A stretch of 10,716 nucleotides of DNA, taken from assembly GCA_031258335.1 (NCBI GenBank), contig JAIRMY010000233.1, positions 1-10,716 on the forward strand, read 5' to 3'. The stretch is from Spirochaetaceae bacterium. Lineage in GTDB: Bacteria > Spirochaetota > Spirochaetia > Treponematales > Breznakiellaceae. Position 1 is the stretch's first letter; the number at the start of each line of letters is the position of its first letter. The translations under genes were made by a program, and so were the position numbers. A model generated the notes under the pieces. The model did no database searches, was not told where the DNA came from, and saw nothing but the letters and a program-made list of their open reading frames with translations. This document shows, piece after piece, positions 1 to 5,828 of the stretch.

Positions 1-292
1 CAGTGCGGGAACGAAAGAGGTTAAAGTGCTGGAATATCATCCCTATGTCCTCCCGATTTCCGCGCAGTTCTTTTCCCCTGAGTTTGGTAATATCACGCCC
101 TTTAATCAGGACTTCGCCCTGATCCGGTTGCTCAAGCAGGTTGATACAGCGGACGAGGGTACTCTTTCCGGCGCCGGAAAATCCTATGACGCCGAAAATT
201 TCCCCCGCTTCCACCGTCAGGGAAACATTCTTTACCGCATGAACCTCACACTTTCCCCGAAAGGTTTTTGAAATACCGCGCAGTTCTATCAT
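1..292 (-). CDS. metN: MetN, methionine ABC importer ATPase (N-terminal 97 residues, cut by window edge)
   Basis: This is the ATP-hydrolysing subunit of the MetNIQ importer, acting on the cytoplasmic face of the inner membrane. The frame is open from ATG at 292 to the window edge, so the C-terminal part is missing. It begins MIELRGISKTF and carries Walker A GFSGAGKST at residues 37-45 and a Q-loop FQHFNL with Gln88. The stretch GFSGAGKSTLVRCINLLE is characteristic of MetN rather than of general ABC ATPases. It lies just behind metQ on the same strand. The upstream bases hold no convincing Shine-Dalgarno sequence, so translation is probably coupled to metQ. The signature motif and Walker B lie outside the window. 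Identity is strong from sequence pattern and from the metQ neighbour; a metI gene would be expected further left. Confidence 0.93.
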   Translation of the reverse strand, partial: MIELRGISKTFRGKCEVHAVKNVSLTVEAGEIFGVIGFSGAGKSTLVRCINLLEQPDQGEVLIKGRDITKLRGKELRGNREDIGMIFQHFNLFRSRT

Positions 293-315
293 TAGAAAGC
301 CGGTTAGAAAGCCGG
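292..315. repeat. 12-bp perfect tandem duplication at the metQ/metN junction
   Basis: TTAGAAAGCCGG occurs twice back to back (292-303 and 304-315). On the coding strand this reads CCGGCTTTCTAA twice, and each copy ends in an in-frame TAA for metQ. The second TAA overlaps the metN ATG as TAATG. Without the extra copy, metQ and metN would share a classic stop/start overlap. Confidence 0.85.
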
Positions 316-1116
316 AATGAGGGCGCCTTTGTACGTCTTTAGAATCACTTGGCGTACCGGTTCGGTATGGAGTACCTCCACAATTTTTAGGTAGAGCGGG
401 TTGTCCTTGTCCGCGGTGCGGGCGGCGACGAGGTTGATGTACGGATTTTGGCTTCCTTCCGCCTGCCGCTCCAGGGCAAGGCTGTCCCGTTCGGGATTGA
501 GCCCCGCGTCAACCGCGTGCCCGCCATTTATCACCGAGGCGGTTACATCGTCCAGAAGGCGCGGGGTTTGCGCCGCTTCCACTTCGATAAACTGAATATT
601 ACGCGGGTTGGCGGTAATATCGCTCAAGTTCGGGGTGGGACCGGCGGATTCGGGGATAGTGATGAGACCAGCCTTTTCCAGTACCCGCAGGGCGCGTCCG
701 CCGTTTACCGTGTCATTGGGGATGGCTATCTTGTCGCCGTTTTTGATCTCAGCCACCGATTTTATCTTCCGCGAGTAGAGTCCCAGAGGCGCGAGTACGG
801 TCTCTCCTATAGGCGAAAGCTTGTACCCCTTGGTCTTTATCTCGTTGTTGAGGTACGCATAGTGCTGGAACGAATTGAGGTCTATTTCCCCGTCCTCCAG
901 AGCGCGATTCGGCTGTACATACTCGGAAAAACGCACAAGTTCTATGCGCACCCCCTCCTTTGCCAGCTCCTCTATCACCGGATTCCAATAGTCATTGTAC
1001 TCTCCGACCACGCCGATTTTTACCACTGTTTCCGTAACGCCCTTCTCTCTGCTTGGACCGGCAAACAATACCGTGCTTACCACCAGCAAAAATGCCGGAA
1101 TGATAATTCTTTTCAT
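304..1116 (-). CDS. metQ: MetQ/NlpA-family methionine-binding protein lacking the lipobox cysteine
   Basis: This is the periplasmic solute-binding component of the MetNIQ importer, presumed to bind methionine. The 270 residues match the usual family length. Residues 1-20 form a signal peptide (MKRIIIP, hydrophobic run, VLFAG). Family landmarks are SFQHYAYLN at 82-90, IPNDTVNGGRAL at 132-143, INGGHAVDAGLNPERDSL at 196-213 and NPYINLVAAR at 224-233. MetQ proteins are normally lipoproteins with Cys directly after the (A)G of the lipobox. Here that position (21) is Pro, and the whole protein contains no Cys. It may therefore be released as a soluble protein or held by an uncleaved signal anchor. 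The start at 1116 is supported by AAGGAG (1123-1128) 6 nt upstream. metN follows on the same strand. Ligand specificity is inferred from family and neighbour. Confidence 0.92.
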   Translation of the reverse strand: MKRIIIPAFLLVVSTVLFAGPSREKGVTETVVKIGVVGEYNDYWNPVIEELAKEGVRIELVRFSEYVQPNRALEDGEIDLNSFQHYAYLNNEIKTKGYKLSPIGETVLAPLGLYSRKIKSVAEIKNGDKIAIPNDTVNGGRALRVLEKAGLITIPESAGPTPNLSDITANPRNIQFIEVEAAQTPRLLDDVTASVINGGHAVDAGLNPERDSLALERQAEGSQNPYINLVAARTADKDNPLYLKIVEVLHTEPVRQVILKTYKGALIPAF

Positions 1117-1138
1117 AAAATGCTCCTTAGCCGTTATT

Positions 1139-1166
1139 ACATATAAATCCTACTTGATTTATATGT
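1139..1166. promoter_or_regulatory. Perfect 11-bp inverted repeat over the predicted metQ transcription start
   Basis: ACATATAAATC (1139-1149) and GATTTATATGT (1156-1166) are exact reverse complements with a 6-nt spacer. The element sits between the metQ -10 box and its ribosome-binding site and covers the predicted +1. This suggests a repressor operator; in RNA it would form an AU-rich hairpin 5' of the SD. It does not resemble the MetJ box AGACGTCT, and I see no SAM-riboswitch or T-box architecture here. Confidence 0.6.
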
Positions 1167-1170
1167 TATC

Positions 1171-1199
1171 AGTGTAAGGCGGCGGGAATACTGTGTCAA
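1171..1199 (-). promoter_or_regulatory. metQ promoter (sigma70-type)
   Basis: On the minus strand, TTGACA (1199-1194, perfect consensus) is followed after 17 bp by TACACT (1176-1171, 4/6 to TATAAT). Transcription would begin near 1164, about 48 nt before the metQ ATG, placing the 11-bp inverted repeat at the start of the transcript. Confidence 0.7.
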
Positions 1200-1353
1200 G
1201 GGGGAAAACGGCGGTGTTCCGGTAAACATTAACCCGCTTTTCATCGTCTTCTATCGGTAATTCAATATGCTTTACTTTGATGCCAGGTTTGTAAAAAATT
1301 TTCGTTACCGTTTCATCAGAGACTTTGCCCGCTTCCCTTAACAGGGGTTTTGA

Positions 1354-1362
1354 TGTTATAAT
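1354..1362 (+). promoter_or_regulatory. Extended -10 promoter for the lipid kinase gene; predicts a leaderless mRNA
   Basis: TGTTATAAT is a perfect TGn-TATAAT extended -10 (TATAAT at 1357-1362). No good -35 box stands at 16-18 bp, which extended -10 promoters tolerate. The start codon at 1375 is only 12 nt after the -10, so the 5' leader would be about 5-6 nt or less. No Shine-Dalgarno sequence lies between. Confidence 0.6.
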
Positions 1363-1374
1363 TATCCTATAGCT

Positions 1375-2289
1375 ATGGCTCCAAAAATTATAGTAATACT
1401 CAATCCCATTGCGGGTAAAGGCAAGGCAACCAAGTCGAGGCCGCTGATTGACGCATTCTTGAAAGAGAGGGGGCTGGATTACGAACTTTTTCTGACAGAG
1501 CGCGCTGGCCACGCCATGGAAATCGCGCAAAACTGTCGGCTGAAAGAAGACACCATAGTAACGGCGGCGGGCGGGGATGGCACCGCCAACGAGGTTGCCA
1601 ACGGGCTGTTGCGGCGGGGAACACCCTCGCCTCCCGTCATGGCGGTACTCCCTGTAGGCCGGGGCAATGATTTTTCCTACAACGCGGGAGTCGGCGGCGA
1701 TTTGACGGACGCGCTTGTCAAGCTTGCCGAAGGAAGACATTACCCGCTGGACGCCGGCGTGGTACGTGGCGGATTCTTCCCCGACGGGCGCTACTTTGTA
1801 AACGGGCTGGGAATAGGCTTTGACTGCAAAGTGGGGTTCGAGGCTGCCAAACTCAGGATAAAGAGCGGGCTGACATACGCCATCGGCGCTCTCATCACAT
1901 TGTTAAAGTACGAGGACTCGCCCGTTCTGGAAGTCGAATATGACGGCAAAAAACTTGAACTATCCGCCGCGATAGTTTCTATAATGAATGGAGTCCGCAT
2001 GGGCGGTGTTTTCATGATGGGACCCTCCGCGCTCATAGACGATGGCGTTTTTGATATTTGCATGGTGCGGGATCCGCGCCGGCGCGCGAGGCTTCTCAAA
2101 ATTATATTTAGCTATACAAAGGGCGGACAAGAGGCTTTCGAGGAAACCGTGATAGACAGGGGGCGCGAATTCCTGCTGAAAGCGGTAAGCGGAGGCATGG
2201 CGGCGCACTGCGATGGCGAGACCGTCTGTACCCAGGGTACGGAACTGACGGTGAAATGCATACCCTCCGCCCTCCGGCTCATACGGTAG
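1375..2289 (+). CDS. Diacylglycerol kinase-family lipid kinase (DagK/YegS/BmrU type)
   Basis: This soluble or peripheral membrane enzyme would phosphorylate diacylglycerol or a related lipid using ATP, returning it to phosphatidate. The 304 residues are the normal size for the bacterial family. The N-terminal DAGK catalytic domain shows NPIAGKGKA at 10-18, the nucleotide-binding GGDGT at 66-70 and LPVGRGNDF at 92-100 (usual form LPlGTgNDF). The C-terminal beta domain shows GIGFD at 146-150, DDGVFDICMV, and a near-terminal DGE motif that supplies an acidic residue in this family. An in-frame TGA at 1351 and the NPIAG motif so near the N-terminus fix the start at 1375. There is no SD, so it is probably translated from a leaderless message. 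The acyltransferase gene follows at once. The exact lipid substrate cannot be read from sequence; diacylglycerol and phosphatidylglycerol-type substrates are both known in the family. Confidence 0.9.
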   Translation: MAPKIIVILNPIAGKGKATKSRPLIDAFLKERGLDYELFLTERAGHAMEIAQNCRLKEDTIVTAAGGDGTANEVANGLLRRGTPSPPVMAVLPVGRGNDFSYNAGVGGDLTDALVKLAEGRHYPLDAGVVRGGFFPDGRYFVNGLGIGFDCKVGFEAAKLRIKSGLTYAIGALITLLKYEDSPVLEVEYDGKKLELSAAIVSIMNGVRMGGVFMMGPSALIDDGVFDICMVRDPRRRARLLKIIFSYTKGGQEAFEETVIDRGREFLLKAVSGGMAAHCDGETVCTQGTELTVKCIPSALRLIR

Positions 2290-2294
2290 GTGAT
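2285..2294 (+). promoter_or_regulatory. Strong Shine-Dalgarno deciding a TTG start for the acyltransferase
   Basis: GGTAGGTGAT differs from the consensus AGGAGGTGAT by a single central base apart from its first position. It contains the upstream gene's TAG stop (2287-2289), which suggests translational coupling. The AGG core stands 7 nt before TTG at 2298. The alternative ATG at 2256 has no usable SD. Confidence 0.6.
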
Positions 2295-2297
2295 GTT

Positions 2298-2996
2298 TTG
2301 GGTAGTTTACGCCGCGCCTTGATAACTCCCCTGCTCAAAACAGCGCTAAACCTTATATGCAGTGTTGACGCTTCGGAATACCGCGCTTTTTTTGATAGAA
2401 TAAAAAAAGAAAATTTTAAAAACCCTTTTATCATCGCGTTGAACCACATAAATTTTTTAGAAGTGCCCATGCTGGTAACCAACGCCCACCCCGCCCCCGT
2501 TACCGGTCTCGTTCAGGCAAAGGCATGGAAAAACCGCCTCATGGGTTTTTTGTTCGACTCCTATGACGCGATACCGATTAACCGCGAAGGTTCTTATCTG
2601 CAAACTTTCCGCAAAGTACACGAGGCGATAAAAAAAGGCTTCTTTGTCTGCATCGCGCCGGAAGGCACGCGGAGCGGGGATGGCGTTCTACGCAAGGCCA
2701 AGGGCGGCATCGTTCAGCTTTCGTTGATAACCGGCGCTCCTATACTGCCTATCGCTCATTTTGGCGGGCAGAATTTCTGGCATAACATAAAGCGGTTTAA
2801 GCGTACCCCGTTTAAGTTCCGCATAGGCCGTCCCTTCCGCTTCAAGATACAGGGGCCGCCGGCAAAGGAAGAGTATCCCGCCATACTTGAGGAAGTGATG
2901 GCGCAGATAGCCCTCCTTTTGCCCGAAGAACTTCGCGGGGAGTACGCGGACTCGGTAAACAAGGATAGCCGGTATCTGGAATTTTTCGATATATGA
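2298..2996 (+). CDS. PlsC-type lysophospholipid/1-acylglycerol-3-phosphate acyltransferase with an HX4E motif
   Basis: This membrane-associated acyltransferase probably transfers a fatty acyl group to lysophosphatidate to form phosphatidate. Using the TTG start (232 residues), motifs are: catalytic block NHINFLE with His50, block II-like AIPINREG near 91-98, and block III EGTRS at 122-126 followed by KAKGG and PILPIAHFGG. The catalytic HX4D motif has Glu in place of Asp (H-INFL-E). An ATG at 2256 would add 14 residues but overlaps the kinase gene by 34 bp, lacks an SD and adds an unconvincing peptide, so I prefer TTG 2298. It sits 8 nt after the lipid kinase stop and 10 nt before the sugar kinase, so the three are probably one transcript. 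Fold assignment is firm; acyl acceptor is inferred. Confidence 0.85.
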   Translation: MGSLRRALITPLLKTALNLICSVDASEYRAFFDRIKKENFKNPFIIALNHINFLEVPMLVTNAHPAPVTGLVQAKAWKNRLMGFLFDSYDAIPINREGSYLQTFRKVHEAIKKGFFVCIAPEGTRSGDGVLRKAKGGIVQLSLITGAPILPIAHFGGQNFWHNIKRFKRTPFKFRIGRPFRFKIQGPPAKEEYPAILEEVMAQIALLLPEELRGEYADSVNKDSRYLEFFDI

Positions 2997-3006
2997 GGTT
3001 AGGAAT

Positions 3007-3924
3007 ATGACTCGAATTCTTGTGTACGGTTCGCTGAATATAGACATGGTTTTTGCCGTTGACCACATAGTTTTGCCGGGTGAAACGGTTTCAAGCTCAA
3101 GTTTTACGAGGAATGCCGGCGGCAAGGGGGCGAATCAGGCGGCGGCGTTGGGAAAAGCTGGCATGAACGTATTCCTTGCGGGAAAGATAGGCGCAGACGG
3201 CAAATTCATCTTGCCGCTGCTGGGGTCCTATGGCGTTGACACCGGCAATGTCGCCGTGTACGAAGGCGCTACGGGTAACGCGCTGATACAGGTTGACAGA
3301 AACGGTCAGAATTCCATAGTGCTCTACCCGGGCGGCAACGGGGATATAAGCGTTTCAGAGGTAGAAAGAGTCATCTCAGCGTTTGGCGCGGGCGATTTTC
3401 TTGTCGCGCAGAACGAAATCGCCCATACAGGCGAAATCATAAACGCGGCAAAGAAACGCGGCCTAAAGGTACACTTTAACCCATCGCCTTACGATGAAAA
3501 GGTAGAAGCTCTGCCGCTTGATAACGTGGACTGTTTCTTTGTCAACGAGTTGGAGGGGGCTGCCCTCGCCGGACTGCCCAAAGACGCCCCGCCCGCCGCC
3601 GCGCTGGACAAACTTGTTAAACGTTTTCCAAAGGCGGAAATCATACTCACCGCGGGCAAAAACGGTGCTTACTACGGGCAGGCCGAGACGCGGGAGTACG
3701 CCGCCATCGTGGACGCCCCTGTCGTGGACACGACAGGGGCGGGCGACACGTTCACCGGCTATTTCCTTGCCGCTCTGGTGAAAGGCATGACCGTACGCGC
3801 CGCGCTCGAAACCGCCTCGAAAGCCTCGTCCATCACCGTATCCCGCAGAGGCGCCATGGAATCCGTCCCGTTCGCCGTGGAAGTTTTTGGCAGCCGCCTC
3901 TTTCACGTTGAAGGCGGAAACTAA
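3007..3924 (+). CDS. rbsK: Ribokinase-like PfkB-family sugar kinase
   Basis: This cytoplasmic kinase probably phosphorylates ribose (or a close sugar) at O5 with ATP, feeding the pentose phosphate pool. Its 305 residues fit RbsK. Features are GSLNIDM at 8-14 with the substrate-binding Asp13, PfkB signature 1 around GGKGANQAA at 38-46, the NELEG motif (NxxE-like, Mg/phosphate region) at 180-184, and signature 2 DTTGAGDTFTGYF at 241-253 with catalytic base Asp247. The ATG at 3007 is preceded by TGAGG overlapping the previous gene's stop and by TTAGGA. It is last in the lipid kinase/acyltransferase unit, whose link to sugar metabolism is unclear. No ribose transporter genes are adjacent, so the substrate could be another sugar or nucleoside. 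Its stop is 3 nt from that of the convergent rtcB. Confidence 0.88.
   Translation: MTRILVYGSLNIDMVFAVDHIVLPGETVSSSSFTRNAGGKGANQAAALGKAGMNVFLAGKIGADGKFILPLLGSYGVDTGNVAVYEGATGNALIQVDRNGQNSIVLYPGGNGDISVSEVERVISAFGAGDFLVAQNEIAHTGEIINAAKKRGLKVHFNPSPYDEKVEALPLDNVDCFFVNELEGAALAGLPKDAPPAAALDKLVKRFPKAEIILTAGKNGAYYGQAETREYAAIVDAPVVDTTGAGDTFTGYFLAALVKGMTVRAALETASKASSITVSRRGAMESVPFAVEVFGSRLFHVEGGN
3714..3741. repeat. 13-bp perfect palindrome inside the sugar kinase gene
   Basis: CGCCCCTGTCGTG (3714-3726) and CACGACAGGGGCG (3729-3741) are exact reverse complements separated by only GA. The DNA encodes the conserved stretch around APVVDTTGAGD, including part of the active-site loop. In mRNA it would be a very stable GC-rich hairpin (the innermost pairs opening to form the loop). 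Confidence 0.75.
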
Positions 3925-3927
3925 GTA

Positions 3928-5094
3928 TTAATCGCCGCAGCTTTTCATATTAAATATAGGTTTTATTATTTTTTCTATTTTTATATAGTCGGTATACATT
4001 GAAAGTATATTTATTATTTCATCCTTATCTTTATAAGCCATTGGAGCCTCATCTACTATACTTTTATCTATTCTAGGACAATAAACTCCTGCTTCTCTCA
4101 TAGTTTGTTTAAACTCGTTTATTGTTATCTTAGCTTTAGCCGTCGTCCTGGATAGAACCCGTCCCGCTCCGTGAGGCAGACTATTATTCCATTCAGTATT
4201 AGATCCTACGACTTTAACTATTAAGCTTCCATCTCTCATATTCATCGGTATTATACACCGTTCACCGATAGAAGCCCTGATTGCGCCTTTACGCACGGTC
4301 ATATCTTCTGTATCAATATAATTATGAGTAGTGAAGATATTATCTTTCTCTATTATCGATATATTGCCATCAAACATTTTAGTTAAAGCATCCATGATAT
4401 TCTTTGAAATTTGAATATGATTCTCGCTGGCTACTTTACGCGCGGTGTTCATATCTTTAAGGTAGCTGTCAGCATCGCTGTCTTCAAGCCAGCACAAACC
4501 TTTAAATGAATGCCTAGCTTGTTTGATAGCTATGTTCTGCCAGTAAGTTGCAACCATTAAACCAAAATGTCTGGAACCTGTATGGATAGTAAGATAGTAA
4601 GTATCTTCTTCATCTTCATCTTTATTAATCTCTATGAAATGGTTTCCACCGCCTAGTGATCCTATACAGTTCTTTATCTGTCTGGCTTTAACGTTATGAG
4701 TTTTAATATATTCATTATAATCCATTACTAATTCTGATAAGTAGTTTTCAGTATTCTCCTCCGCCTTTACAGAGAATCCCATAGGAACTATTTTTTGTAT
4801 TTCGTATGATATTCCCCTAAAGTCTAAGTTATGCTGTGTTTTAAATTTATATGCGGATACTGAACATCCAATATCAACTCCAACTAAATTAGGACATACC
4901 TTCTTATGCTTCAATGTTTGGGTGTAACCTATGACACAGCCGGCTCCAGCATGATAGTCAGCTTGCACAACAATTGATTCATCCTCAACAAAAGGAGAAT
5001 TAACCAACTGTTGAATTTGTGAATAAGACTTGTCATCTGGATACGTATTTGATTGTATTATAGCTTTATTATATTCACCTTCGATTGTGTACAT
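3928..5094 (-). CDS. rtcB: RtcB-family RNA ligase
   Basis: RtcB joins RNA 2',3'-cyclic phosphate or 3'-phosphate ends to 5'-OH ends using GTP and Mn2+, through a guanylylated histidine. The 388 residues are slightly shorter than typical bacterial RtcB. The core is intact in order: QADYHAG at 44-50, GVDIGC with metal ligands Asp74 and Cys77, LGGGNHF with Asn151 and His152, HTGSRHFG with His171, THNYIDTED with His257, HGAGR at 308-312 with His308 aligning to the guanylylated His, and EAPMAYK at 349-355. It should be catalytically competent. The start at 5094 has AGGAGG at 5105-5110, 10 nt upstream. The gene is visibly AT-rich compared with the GC-rich genes on its left and beyond 6250, suggesting acquisition. 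No archease, RtcA or RtcR neighbour is present. It is convergent with the sugar kinase, with a 3-nt gap and no obvious terminator. Confidence 0.92.
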   Translation of the reverse strand: MYTIEGEYNKAIIQSNTYPDDKSYSQIQQLVNSPFVEDESIVVQADYHAGAGCVIGYTQTLKHKKVCPNLVGVDIGCSVSAYKFKTQHNLDFRGISYEIQKIVPMGFSVKAEENTENYLSELVMDYNEYIKTHNVKARQIKNCIGSLGGGNHFIEINKDEDEEDTYYLTIHTGSRHFGLMVATYWQNIAIKQARHSFKGLCWLEDSDADSYLKDMNTARKVASENHIQISKNIMDALTKMFDGNISIIEKDNIFTTHNYIDTEDMTVRKGAIRASIGERCIIPMNMRDGSLIVKVVGSNTEWNNSLPHGAGRVLSRTTAKAKITINEFKQTMREAGVYCPRIDKSIVDEAPMAYKDKDEIINILSMYTDYIKIEKIIKPIFNMKSCGD

Positions 5095-5146
5095 AAGACC
5101 GTTTCCTCCTATTTATACGCCCCTACAGCACAAGGAGTCTTTCGTT

Positions 5147-5305
5147 ATGAAAACTATAACGGAAATTATAGCAGAGCGTAAGGGATTGGAGGGGCGCGTC
5201 CTCGTTGCCCATGAGAGTGTCTTGTTAAGTGATGTAAGTGATGCTGTTGCAAGGCGGCAGCGAACAGTGAGCCGCCCGACGGCCGGGAGTCTGCCGGGAA
5301 ATTGA
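5147..5305 (+). pseudogene. Small 52-codon ORF, probable gene remnant with a repeat-encoded C-terminus
   Basis: I do not recognise this protein. ATG at 5147 has a good SD (AAGGAG, about 9 nt upstream) and is divergent from rtcB (52 bp between the starts). The first 34 residues (MKTITEIIAERKGLEG, then VLVAHESVLLSDVSDAV) look like real coding sequence with AT-leaning codons. From about 5249 the frame enters the GC-rich repeat block and encodes ARRQRTVSRPTAGSLPGN before a TGA. This suggests a gene truncated by, or fused to, a repeat element. It could also be a genuine short cassette protein. No transmembrane segment or known domain is visible. Confidence 0.4.
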
Positions 5306-5447
5306 TGTCTACAAGACTAGCCGTTGCATCCATTTTGATAGTGTAGCGCGGGGCGGCGGGGGGTTGTCAAGGCGCCGCAAGGCGGCTGGCGAGTCTGCCG
5401 GGGGATTCAACTTTACGAAACTACGGAACCCCGAGCCGCTGGGCGGC
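5249..5447. repeat. GC-rich hairpin/repeat block in the AT-rich island
   Basis: Two related units carry the same words: GCAAGGCGGC at 5249-5258 and 5377-5386, and GAGTCTGCCGGG at 5287-5298 and 5391-5402. The gap between the two words is 28 nt in the first unit and 4 nt in the second. Three short hairpins share a GCCGC/GCGGC stem: GGCGGC(5253-5258)/GCCGCC(5271-5276), GCCGC-AAG-GCGGC (5374-5386) and GCCGC-TGG-GCGGC (5435-5447). A G-rich tract lies at about 5347-5363. The block sharply interrupts AT-rich DNA and looks like a REP- or MITE-like intergenic repeat family. I see no convincing gene between 5306 and 5492. Confidence 0.55.
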
Positions 5448-5492
5448 GAAGCGTAAACAGCCTGTTATGTGCAGTGGGCAGTACTTCACACT

Positions 5493-5828
5493 TTATTTTA
5501 TTAGTTTTTTGGTTAATATATCCTGTACATTTCTTCTTCCGTCTATTACGGTTATTATATTTACATCATTATTTTCTATCTTGTATATTATTCTCCAGGG
5601 TGCTTCTATTAATTCTCTATATTCCTTTATATTTTTATCCAACAATTCTGGAACTCTTCTTCCTCTTTCCGGAAATTGTTTTAATGAATTAATTGCTTTC
5701 TGTAATTTATCCAATATTTTTAACGCTATTGGCACATTATCATTTGCGATATATGAAATAATATCATCAAGATCGTCTTCCGCCGTCCGAGTAACAGCAA
5801 CTGAATATTCCTTTAATTTTTCAGCCAT
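5493..5828 (-). CDS. ParE/RelE-superfamily toxin of a type II toxin-antitoxin pair
   Basis: This small cytoplasmic toxin is neutralised by the antitoxin encoded just upstream. The 111 residues have the RelE/ParE layout: beta strand KEYSVAVTRTAEDDLDDI, a helical hairpin around NVPIALKILDKLQKAINSL, the QFPERGRRVPEL loop, then strands EYRELIEAPWRIIYKI and VNIITVIDGRRNV. The YRELI..PWRIIYKI and V.DGRR pattern resembles ParE more than the mRNA-cleaving RelE/YoeB branch, so gyrase is a likelier target than the ribosome, though this is inference. The start at 5828 overlaps the antitoxin stop by 8 bp (ATGGCTGA), the usual coupled arrangement. The DNA is AT-rich, like the antitoxin and rtcB. No terminator is evident after the stop. 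Confidence 0.88.
   Translation of the reverse strand: MAEKLKEYSVAVTRTAEDDLDDIISYIANDNVPIALKILDKLQKAINSLKQFPERGRRVPELLDKNIKEYRELIEAPWRIIYKIENNDVNIITVIDGRRNVQDILTKKLIK

Noticed and set aside
1159..1740. Minus-strand ORF of 193 codons upstream of metQ
   Set aside because: Most of it is antisense to the lipid kinase gene. Its 3' part, about 1200-1340, has a protein-like composition (KHIELPIEDDEKRVNVYRN) but lacks a start codon with SD and runs over the metQ -35 box. It could be a remnant but cannot be supported.
5405..5492. Possible integron attC site next to the TA pair
   Set aside because: GTTATGT at about 5464 and the small AACAG-C-CTGTT palindrome hint at one, but no RYYYAAC/GTTRRRY pair with inner L boxes could be found, and no integrase is in the window.
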